A DNA stretch of 64,000 nucleotides from NCBI RefSeq assembly GCF_000758755.1, contig NZ_JRMV01000272.1:186001-250000 (forward strand), in the 5' to 3' direction. The position numbers and the translations under genes were made by a program. Source of the DNA: Actinomyces sp. S6-Spd3 (GTDB lineage Bacteria > Actinomycetota > Actinomycetes > Actinomycetales > Actinomycetaceae). Below are positions 44,672 through 51,949 of this stretch, in pieces. The notes beneath the pieces were generated by a model, which was not told the DNA's origin, did no database searches, and was given only the letters and a program-made list of their open reading frames with translations. Position 1 is the stretch's first letter. Each line of letters starts with the position of its first letter.

Positions 44672-45253
44672 CTAGCTCTCTTTAGGTGGCGTGAGCAGCA
44701 GATCGATGAACCATGGCATGGCGGATGAGGGGTTTGGCCCTTTCTCATTTGGTGTGGGGTTTGGCCACGCGTCGCGCGCCCGAGTCATTGCCTCATCGAT
44801 GCTCTCGATAGGGAACTTCGCGGTAAGTGCCTTGTCCTTTGTAAGATTGTGACTGCGTGTGAGTTTGACGCACTCGTGGGTTTCGACGTGTCCTCGCCTG
44901 TCTATTGCATGCCAGAGTAGCCACAATTCGAAGCATGGACTGGAGACAACTGCGTCAACGTCAGTGCAGGACTTGCATTCTCGTAATGTCTCGTCAAGCT
45001 TATCGTGCTGGTCAACGTCTATGATCAGGATTGCTCGGTCGAAGTCTTCGCGTTGCCGTGCTTTCCGGTATTCCTTTAGCACTTTCGATGGCTCACCGCC
45101 GATGGCGTGAATGCTGAAAGTCGCATATTTAGGACGAAGATACTGGCGGAGCAGCTCGAGGTATAGCGGCTCAGTAACCTGTCCTTCTGTGAAAACCGCA
45201 TAATGAGTCTTGATCTGCTTCGAGGGATGAGATCTGCGGTTGCGTCGTACCAT
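44672..45253 (-). CDS. RloB family protein (TOPRIM-like, AbiLii type)
   Basis: The 193-residue protein matches the RloB family by VFTEGQVTEPLYLELL near the N-terminus, LIIDVDQHD in the middle, and VSSPCFELWLLWHAI. The Glu of TEG and the DVD pair resemble the metal-binding residues of TOPRIM nucleases (inference). RloB-like proteins paired with an AAA ATPase form the AbiL abortive-infection system of Lactococcus and related defence loci. Here the partner is encoded just upstream with a 6-base gap. The C-terminal 40 residues are not conserved. Less G+C-rich than the house-keeping genes nearby, which suggests acquisition. Confidence 0.82.
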   Translation of the reverse strand: MVRRNRRSHPSKQIKTHYAVFTEGQVTEPLYLELLRQYLRPKYATFSIHAIGGEPSKVLKEYRKARQREDFDRAILIIDVDQHDKLDETLRECKSCTDVDAVVSSPCFELWLLWHAIDRRGHVETHECVKLTRSHNLTKDKALTAKFPIESIDEAMTRARDAWPNPTPNEKGPNPSSAMPWFIDLLLTPPKES

Positions 45254-45259
45254 TGATCC

Positions 45260-46564
45260 TTACTCCGTTTCCTCGGTGTGAGAGTTCAGTAGGTTGTGGA
45301 TCAGTGATGGAACCGTGTAAGGAACTCCTCCGAAGCGACCTTCAAGATACTGTTTAACAATGTTGCTACCTCTCTGCAGAGGGAAATCCGCAAGGTTGAA
45401 GAGTTCACTTGCGCCGTCGCTGTTCTTTTCGACGAACCACACCTGCTCACGCTTCTCTCTATTGCCACGCCCGCTATCGAGCAGCGTCATATCATGGCTT
45501 GTAAAAATGAGCTGTGCTCCGGTCGCATTTGTTACTGGATCCTCGAACCAATCAATCATGAGGCGTGAGAGCTGTGGATGCAGGCTTGAACCGAGTTCGT
45601 CGACGACGAGTACCTGTCCTTCTCTCAGCGCTTTGATGACGGCAGTGCCTAGAGCTATCCAAGCCATGGTGCCTGTAGATTCGTCAGAGCTTCTGAGTTT
45701 CCCTTCTTCGGCTCCATGGCGGAAGAGGAAGTTGCGCGCGATGAAGTCACTCAGATCTTTCACATCATCTGAAGATTGTTCTTCAGCAGCCTCCTGATTA
45801 GTGTCAGCTTCAGGAGTAAGCATTCGTGCTATTAGCTGAGCAAGCTTTGCAGGAATTTTGTGTTCTTCTACTTCAATGTGCGTAATTCCAGTATCTGCGA
45901 TTCGGGCTAGAGTAACTAGTTCGTTAAGACTGATGTCTTGGTCTCGGAGTTGCTGCGCGATGTGATCAAGACGCTCGACTACTTCCCGTTCTCCTACACG
46001 ATAGAAATCAAACCCACTCGTCAGCCCTTCCCAGATAGGATGGAGAACAGTATTGCCAAGTTGAGCGGAGCGTGACAGTACAAGCTCGCGCGGGGCAACA
46101 CGAGGAATTCCGCTCAGGCCCTTGACTCGTCCGTCTGAAGTGCGTGTGAAGATTGCTTTCCATCGAGTATTGACAACGCGGAGTGACTCCTCGACAATGC
46201 CGTCAGTGTTCGTCATAAATCGATAGTCGTAGCGTTTGCCTGCGTGGATGAACTCGAGTTCGAAGGTGGCTGGAGCGGCAATTGCCTCCACGGTGAGGGC
46301 AAAGGGAGTCCGAAGGAAACGCGGGCGGTCTAGCCACGATGTTGCAGAAGATCCAATTGCTCCGAGCATGTAATGGAGCGCGTCGAGGACATTCGTCTTT
46401 CCAGATGCATTAGCTCCGTAGATACCGTCTGCGTGGTGGATGTGATCAGCCCATGATGTCCCCTCTGGGAGTTTGAGTGTATTTAGAGAGGGGCGCGTCA
46501 GGTCAAGAGTCGCTTCGTCGAGGAATGACCGATGGTTCGCGAATGTGAATCGTAGGAGATGCAT
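45260..46564 (-). CDS. AAA ATPase, partner of RloB (AbiLi type)
   Basis: The 434-residue protein is an SMC/RecF-like ATPase. Walker A is GIYGANASGKTNVLDALHYML near residue 50. A long middle region follows. Walker B is LVVDELGSSLHPQLSRLMIDWF with the ABC-type D-loop, then FTSHDMTLLD with a switch histidine. This AAA_15/AAA_21 type is common in phage-defence pairs (AbiL, PrrC-like, Gabija-like). It is read first, RloB second. The A+T-rich 56 bases upstream (46565-46620) probably hold the promoter. Anti-phage function is inferred from the pair, not shown. Confidence 0.82.
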   Translation of the reverse strand: MHLLRFTFANHRSFLDEATLDLTRPSLNTLKLPEGTSWADHIHHADGIYGANASGKTNVLDALHYMLGAIGSSATSWLDRPRFLRTPFALTVEAIAAPATFELEFIHAGKRYDYRFMTNTDGIVEESLRVVNTRWKAIFTRTSDGRVKGLSGIPRVAPRELVLSRSAQLGNTVLHPIWEGLTSGFDFYRVGEREVVERLDHIAQQLRDQDISLNELVTLARIADTGITHIEVEEHKIPAKLAQLIARMLTPEADTNQEAAEEQSSDDVKDLSDFIARNFLFRHGAEEGKLRSSDESTGTMAWIALGTAVIKALREGQVLVVDELGSSLHPQLSRLMIDWFEDPVTNATGAQLIFTSHDMTLLDSGRGNREKREQVWFVEKNSDGASELFNLADFPLQRGSNIVKQYLEGRFGGVPYTVPSLIHNLLNSHTEETE

Positions 46565-46620
46565 GGCAATAGCCTATCTTATAGACCTTAATTTGATAAA
46601 TTTTATCGAAAAATGGGTAT

Positions 46621-47808
46621 TTAGACAGACGAATCATCATTAGTCGCACAGTTCGGGGTCGCGGTGAGCCAATCACCCATAATCGCGAAAGCTTGGTCAA
46701 GATCACCAAGTTGGCAATGCTCAGCCATATCCGGGTCATCCACGGCATGGAACTCCCGGATCTCAAGGCTTGCGGCATTTCGTAGTGCTCGACGCACATC
46801 CTCTAAGCGTTCAAAGGGCACGTACTGATCAGAATCCCCGGCCATGACGAGGCAGTGCTGGTTGATCCTTCCTTCCAATGGGGCCATAGTGAAAGCTCCC
46901 ATTGCCCTTAAGACATCGGTTGGCACACGTAAACCGGTGAGATCACGCGCCTGCTGAAGCTTCCATGCTAGGTCGGCATTCATGTGGGGCAAAACATTCA
47001 TACTTGTGTTGATGAGCCATTCAGGCTCTGATCTATCGATGAATCCATCAATTGCTGGACGCAGTGCGCGAGGTAGCGGCATCGTTAGCCCGTCCAGAAG
47101 GCGGTACATCATGTCGAATGCAATGACGTGGCTAATACGTGGGGTGTATGCCGCAGCGCGCATGACTAGGTAACCGCCAAAAGAAACTCCCAGTGCAGCA
47201 GCACTTTCAATTCCGAAGAAGTCTAAGACCGCGGCAGTTGGGCGCTCCCACTGTGGTTCCAAAGGCATTCCTGCCAGTGCCGTATGCCCCTGTCCTGGTC
47301 CGTCGAAGACGATGATGTCGAAGGGGCGAGTGGGAAAGTGCATAGCAAAGCTCATGATTTCTTCGGCGTAACCGTCGAAACCATTCATCATGATGAGGGT
47401 GCGAGGGCTATTCGCGCCGACGGTCTTTCGATCCATCGAGTCGGCTTGCCAACGCATTGCTGTTAGTTCGCCACCGCCATAGGGGATCTTGTGGCGAGTG
47501 AAACCTTGATCTGCATAGGCGCAATCGAAACGATGTGACATCGAGTCAATAAACTCTTGTTTGTGTGGATCATTTCTTGGCAGGTAGAAGGCGGCAAGTT
47601 CATAGAGGCGCCACGCTGCATCTGCGTCGTCCACTTTGTCGAAATGCTGGGCCGATTGGAGCGCTAGCCTTGTGATGTCGTGAGTGGACTTGATGCGAGG
47701 CAAGAGATCTGTGGAGACGGCATCCATTCCTTCTCGGTTTAGGAGCGGATCAAATACGCGGTTGAGTTGCAGATCGAATTGGCGATTACCGGTGTACTTA
47801 ACGAACAT
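46621..47808 (-). CDS. Alpha/beta hydrolase (FrsA/DUF1100-like esterase)
   Basis: The 395-residue protein has an N-terminal helical region (about 1-100) and an alpha/beta hydrolase core. The oxyanion strand is TLIMMNGFDGYAEE. The FDGPGQGHT motif is present, and the nucleophile elbow is GVSFGGY. A later Asp (AGDSDQYVP) and His (AEHCQLGD) complete a plausible triad. Related proteins include 2,6-dihydroxypseudooxynicotine hydrolase and FrsA-like esterases. It is divergent from a TetR regulator, which probably controls it. Substrate unknown. Confidence 0.85.
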   Translation of the reverse strand: MFVKYTGNRQFDLQLNRVFDPLLNREGMDAVSTDLLPRIKSTHDITRLALQSAQHFDKVDDADAAWRLYELAAFYLPRNDPHKQEFIDSMSHRFDCAYADQGFTRHKIPYGGGELTAMRWQADSMDRKTVGANSPRTLIMMNGFDGYAEEIMSFAMHFPTRPFDIIVFDGPGQGHTALAGMPLEPQWERPTAAVLDFFGIESAAALGVSFGGYLVMRAAAYTPRISHVIAFDMMYRLLDGLTMPLPRALRPAIDGFIDRSEPEWLINTSMNVLPHMNADLAWKLQQARDLTGLRVPTDVLRAMGAFTMAPLEGRINQHCLVMAGDSDQYVPFERLEDVRRALRNAASLEIREFHAVDDPDMAEHCQLGDLDQAFAIMGDWLTATPNCATNDDSSV

Positions 47809-47862
47809 GAAAGCAGCCTATATCGTGTAATCGCAGCATAAAACGCACAAAATCTAACAATA

Positions 47863-47877
47863 TGTTCGATATGAACA
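47863..47877. promoter_or_regulatory. Candidate operator between hydrolase and TetR genes
   Basis: TGTTC-GATAT-GAACA, an inverted repeat of five-base arms in the 126-base divergent gap, placed where a TetR dimer could cover both promoters. Inferred from position and symmetry. Confidence 0.45.
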
Positions 47878-47934
47878 CGTTGTCCTTAAACGGTAGGATA
47901 ACTATGAAATGACGCGAAAAATGATCGGATCATC

Positions 47935-48573
47935 ATGTCCTTGAATGAAGTTGACGCGAGTGATGAAAATACGGATCTCCGTATCCGAAAGACTCGTCGA
48001 GCGATCCGCGCAGGCTTCCTTGCCGTTTGTGAAAACAAACCCTACGACAAGGTCACTGTGACCGATATATGCACCGCGTCATTGGTTTCACGAACAACGT
48101 TTTATGACCACTATGTCGACAAAGATGCCGTCCTTACAGAAGTTGTCACACTTTTCATCAGGCAAATGACTCCGGCGATCAAAGGCCTGTGGTTGCAGGA
48201 CACTCGAATGAGCGATCCCGAAAAACTCCGCCACGACCTCGCAAATTTCTACGCACAAAATGGCCGCGAGCTCAAGACGCTCCTTTCGTTGCGTCGTGGG
48301 GCTGAAGGAGACCTGAGCGCACAGATCGCGAACATGTGTCGTACGGTTTTTGACCAGTGGGCACGCGGCCGTATCAAGGAATCCCTCCTTCCCCTGGCTT
48401 CCGATATCTACGCTTCCGTCGTACTCACTTTCATTGAACGAGGCGCAAGCGAAGCTCTAACGAACGAAGAACTTTCCCTGATCGGCACTCTTCAGTCCCT
48501 CATCATCGAGGCGACCGCGCCGAATCCGCATGACGCAGGCGTTTCGGGTGGGGAAGTGACGACCAAAAGATAG
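47935..48573 (+). CDS. TetR family transcriptional regulator
   Basis: The 212-residue protein has an N-terminal helix-turn-helix (about 18-65) with AIRAGFLAVCENKPYDKVTVTDICTASLVSRTTFYDHYVDKDAVL, the family's recognition-helix order. The C-terminal ligand-binding domain is not assigned. The start is the ATG at 47935; no strong ribosome binding site is seen. It probably represses the divergent hydrolase gene and itself through the operator candidate at 47863. Its ligand may be the hydrolase substrate (inference). Confidence 0.88.
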   Translation: MSLNEVDASDENTDLRIRKTRRAIRAGFLAVCENKPYDKVTVTDICTASLVSRTTFYDHYVDKDAVLTEVVTLFIRQMTPAIKGLWLQDTRMSDPEKLRHDLANFYAQNGRELKTLLSLRRGAEGDLSAQIANMCRTVFDQWARGRIKESLLPLASDIYASVVLTFIERGASEALTNEELSLIGTLQSLIIEATAPNPHDAGVSGGEVTTKR

Positions 48574-48632
48574 CTACCCACCTCAGCGAGCCACGGCCTC
48601 GTGAAGGGGAAGAAAACCGCTACGATAGCCCC

Positions 48633-49514
48633 ATGGGAAAAGCCTCACGTCGTAAAAAAGTAGTCGTCAGCGCGGATCAACCGGCATACCGCCCCCCGAT
48701 CCCCTTCGTGGAACGCCCCTTCGAAGGGCTACCCAACGAGGTTGAACTGGTCGCAATGCGCGAAATTATCCCCTGCGCAGTGCTGAGTGGGCGCACCACC
48801 GAAGAACACGGTGGCGCAGAGTTCGACATCGTCACCCTTCTGCCCGACGGCCACCCTGCGATGATCCGTCCCGATGGGCGCATCCTCGTTGGACTACAGA
48901 CGCGCTCGAACTCGGGCGACCTCTCCCATGACGTTGCCGCTGCTCTCCTTGCTGCTCTTCAGGCACAGTCCGACGGTGTTGACGGCGTCATCGATATTGA
49001 TGTGCGTGAGCCCGCACCTCGCCTCCAGGACATTGTTGATCCGAAGGCGTTTAGCGACATGGAGATCACTGCCGACTTCGGCTACTGGTTCGATCCGAAT
49101 CAGGAACTCACCCCCGAAATGCGCGACGCGCTCGAACAGAACCGCGCCGACGTCGTTCCCACCGTTGCAGTTCCCGGAACCGAGGGCATGTACTGGTGCG
49201 AAATGAACCGCAACTTCGTCCGCTACGTGTCTGCTGCTCCTGAGCACAAGCTTTTTGATGCGCTGGCACGTTTGCAGGCGGTAGGAAATGCGCGCTTGGG
49301 CGAAGGTTCGCGCTTCGTCGGTGCGTTCCGCGCATGCGGCCTGGCGATCCCGGTTTTCGAGCTCGCTGAGGGCGCTTCGGCCGAAGACGTAGCCCCGGAA
49401 GCGAAGGTTCTTGCAGAAAACGTTGAGAAGGCACTGAAGGACACCACCCCGCTGAGTACAGACGAACGTCGCGCACGCCAGGGCCTCGTTTCGCGCCAGG
49501 TGACGATCCGCTAA
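48633..49514 (+). CDS. DUF5926 family protein
   Basis: Conserved actinobacterial protein of unknown function, 293 residues. It starts with a basic MGKASRRKK stretch that in databases has sometimes led to a preprotein translocase-like name. It continues with PFEGLPNEVELVAMREIIPCAVL and a central domain with DFGYWFD. No catalytic motif, membrane helix or signal peptide is visible. It is followed 35 bases later by the glycosyltransferase gene, a common order. Confidence 0.82.
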   Translation: MGKASRRKKVVVSADQPAYRPPIPFVERPFEGLPNEVELVAMREIIPCAVLSGRTTEEHGGAEFDIVTLLPDGHPAMIRPDGRILVGLQTRSNSGDLSHDVAAALLAALQAQSDGVDGVIDIDVREPAPRLQDIVDPKAFSDMEITADFGYWFDPNQELTPEMRDALEQNRADVVPTVAVPGTEGMYWCEMNRNFVRYVSAAPEHKLFDALARLQAVGNARLGEGSRFVGAFRACGLAIPVFELAEGASAEDVAPEAKVLAENVEKALKDTTPLSTDERRARQGLVSRQVTIR

Positions 49515-49549
49515 CCGATCCCGGGGGAAGGTCGGGATAAACTAGCAGG

Positions 49550-50401
49550 GTGACTCCCGCTCAATCCGTCGAACCCTCACCTTCCCAGAAGGTCGCGGCG
49601 ATCATCTGCGCCCACAATGTCGGCCGCCAGATCGCCTCGACCGTGCGCGCATGCCGAGCAATCCCGGGCGTTGACCTGCTCATCGTCATCGATGATGGTT
49701 CCGATGATGAGACGGGAAAGTACGCACGCGCAGCAGGTGCGGTTGTCGTCCGCCATTCCGTTCCCCGAGGCCGGGCCTCGGCACGCGAAACGGGCGTTAA
49801 GGTTGCCGCAATGCGTGACCGCGTTGATGCGCCCGGTCGACACATCCTCTTCCTCTCGGGAGACCTAGGGGAGAGCGCCGTGGATGCGGCTTTCCTTGTC
49901 GAGGCCATTTCCAGCGGCCGTGCGGACCTTGCCTGCGCCGTTCCCGCGGGCCTTGGCAGCGAGGATCCGAGCAGTGCGCGCAAAGAGACCGCCGCGCAAC
50001 GCCTCGCACACAATACGATTCGCCGCCAAACGGGTTGGGATTCTCAAGCGCCCCTGTCCGAACAGCTGTGTATCACCCGCGAGGCGCTCAACGTGATCAT
50101 GCCTTTTGCCAATGGTTACGGCCTAGAACTGGACATGAAGGTCCGGTTGCTCGCTTTGGGGATGACCGCTATCGAATTGCCCTGCGCTTTTGAGCACACG
50201 GGTGATGACCATAGCCTGGTCGCTTTGAACCGGCCGGCGAGCCTAGCCGATGTCGCGTGGACTTCGACGATGCTTGCGTTGCGTAAGGTTCGCCTCCGTC
50301 GACGCTATCGCACTCCAGTTTCGGCGCAGCGCGTGGGCATTCCCTTCCCAGATCCCGAACACACTCCGATTTCCCAATCACATCCAGGAGAAGTCAGTTA
50401 A
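49550..50401 (+). CDS. Family 2 glycosyltransferase
   Basis: GT-A fold glycosyltransferase of 283 residues. The nucleotide-sugar strand is VAAIICAHNVGRQIASTVRA. LIVIDDGSDDETGKYAR and HSVPRGRASARETG follow. A later ELDMKVRLLALGM region corresponds to the acceptor side. The start is a GTG. The stop TAA shares its last base with the ATG of the DUF2079 gene. It may act on a lipid-linked sugar or envelope glycan (inference). Confidence 0.87.
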   Translation: MTPAQSVEPSPSQKVAAIICAHNVGRQIASTVRACRAIPGVDLLIVIDDGSDDETGKYARAAGAVVVRHSVPRGRASARETGVKVAAMRDRVDAPGRHILFLSGDLGESAVDAAFLVEAISSGRADLACAVPAGLGSEDPSSARKETAAQRLAHNTIRRQTGWDSQAPLSEQLCITREALNVIMPFANGYGLELDMKVRLLALGMTAIELPCAFEHTGDDHSLVALNRPASLADVAWTSTMLALRKVRLRRRYRTPVSAQRVGIPFPDPEHTPISQSHPGEVS

Positions 50402-51855
50402 TGTCTGAAAAAGGTACCCGTTGGCGCCCCTTAGAGCTGCTTTCGGCTTATCTTCCCGCGGCCCTGTCGGTCCTGCTCGGTGCCTGCTTATACATCACTT
50501 TCTCTGTGGGACAGTGGCGCTCGCTTGATGTCCCCTCGTGGGATCTGGCTATTTTCACCGAAGCCGCGAAATCCTATAGTCACTTCCAGGCGCCGATCGT
50601 TCCCGTCAAAGGCCCCGGATACAACCTGCTGGGCGATCACTTCCACCCGATTTTGGTGCTTTTGGGGCCGATCTATCGCTTCTTCCCCTCAGGATTGACC
50701 CTGCTGGTTGTTCAAGATCTTTTGATTGCGGTTTCAGCGTGGCCGCTGGTTCGCCTCGCGACAAAGCAGGCAGGATGGCTCCTCGCCTCGATTATCGGTA
50801 TCGGCTACGTGACCGCATGGGGTTTCCAAGGCGCTGTCTCCTCCCAATTCCACGAAATTGCCTTCGCGCTCCCCATGCTTGCGTGGGCCTCGGCCGCTTT
50901 CGTTGAAGGCCGTTGGGTGGCAACGATGGCATGGTCTGCGCCGCTTGTTCTGGTTAAGGAAGACCTTGGCCTCACCATCATGATGATCGGCTTGATTCTG
51001 TCGTGGCGAGGCAGGGATTCAATCAAGAGCTTCGCGTACCCCCTGTTTTTTGCGGCTTTCGGAGTCATCGCTTTCGTCGTGACGATTAAGCTCCTGCTGC
51101 CCGCTTTCAATGCTTCAGGAACCTGGGCGTACAGCCTCGATGGCTCGCAGGGCCGTGGAAACGTGACCCTGATCGAAAGGGCCTTGTGGCCCTCACAAAA
51201 GTTCGGTGTTATCGCCATGGCCGTCTTGGGTGCGGGGATTATTGGCCTCGCCTCGCCCTGGTTCTGGGTGATCCTACCGACCATCGCATGGCGTTTCCTC
51301 GGTTCCGTCGACTACTACTGGGATTGGAAGCACTGGCACTACAACGCAATTTTGGTGCCGATCCTTCTGGGCGCTCTCTTGGACGCTCATCGCAGGTGGA
51401 GTGAGCGCGAGCAATCTGATATTTCACGAGGCCTGGGCTGGGTGATCAGTCGACAGCGTCCCTTCGTCGCCACGGTTGCCTTGGCGATTCCCTGTGCGGC
51501 CGCACTCATCACGGCCCCGCAGCTTCCCATGTGGAAGATGACGAACCCCGGGTTTGGAGCAGTGAGCTCTAGGATGGCTCAGGTTCAGGAGATCAATTCA
51601 TTGATCCCGGAAAACGCCAATGTTGAAACGGACCTGACTCTGCTTGCCTACCTGATCCCCGATCATGAGGTCTACTGGGTGGGATCCGCGAAGGGTGTTG
51701 CCGTGGATTACGTGGTTGTTGATCAGCACGGTGCCGCCTGGGGTGATCAGAAGAACGTTGAAGCTGTGTCCTATGCGCAGGGAGCACACCCTGGTTCGAC
51801 CTATAAGTTGATTTACAACTCGGGAGGCTTCCAGGTCGCTCAGCGCGTTAACTAG
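50401..51855 (+). CDS. DUF2079 membrane protein (GT-C-like)
   Basis: The 484-residue protein has about nine hydrophobic segments. The family's early motifs are PSWDLAIFTEAAKSY, LLGDHFHPILVLLGPIYRFFPS and the loop before LLVVQDLL. The acidic residues near WDLAIF and the H in GDHFHP are typical of DUF2079, which shares the GT-C architecture of lipid-linked sugar transferases. It overlaps the stop of the preceding glycosyltransferase by one base, so the two are coupled and may act in the same envelope glycan step. The terminator at 51902-51930 follows. Confidence 0.86.
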   Translation: MSEKGTRWRPLELLSAYLPAALSVLLGACLYITFSVGQWRSLDVPSWDLAIFTEAAKSYSHFQAPIVPVKGPGYNLLGDHFHPILVLLGPIYRFFPSGLTLLVVQDLLIAVSAWPLVRLATKQAGWLLASIIGIGYVTAWGFQGAVSSQFHEIAFALPMLAWASAAFVEGRWVATMAWSAPLVLVKEDLGLTIMMIGLILSWRGRDSIKSFAYPLFFAAFGVIAFVVTIKLLLPAFNASGTWAYSLDGSQGRGNVTLIERALWPSQKFGVIAMAVLGAGIIGLASPWFWVILPTIAWRFLGSVDYYWDWKHWHYNAILVPILLGALLDAHRRWSEREQSDISRGLGWVISRQRPFVATVALAIPCAAALITAPQLPMWKMTNPGFGAVSSRMAQVQEINSLIPENANVETDLTLLAYLIPDHEVYWVGSAKGVAVDYVVVDQHGAAWGDQKNVEAVSYAQGAHPGSTYKLIYNSGGFQVAQRVN

Positions 51856-51901
51856 AAACGTTCATGCGAATTGATTGAGCGTCATATCAGTCAAGACACA
51901 C

Positions 51902-51930
51902 GGTGCCCCCGCGATTTTCGCGGGGGCACC
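51902..51930. terminator. Bidirectional hairpin between DUF2079 and copA
   Basis: GGTGCCCCCGCGA (51902-51914) and TCGCGGGGGCACC (51918-51930), a 13-bp perfect stem between the convergent genes. There is no strong T-run on either side. Confidence 0.75.
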
Positions 51931-51949
51931 TGCATGAGAGTGATACTTT

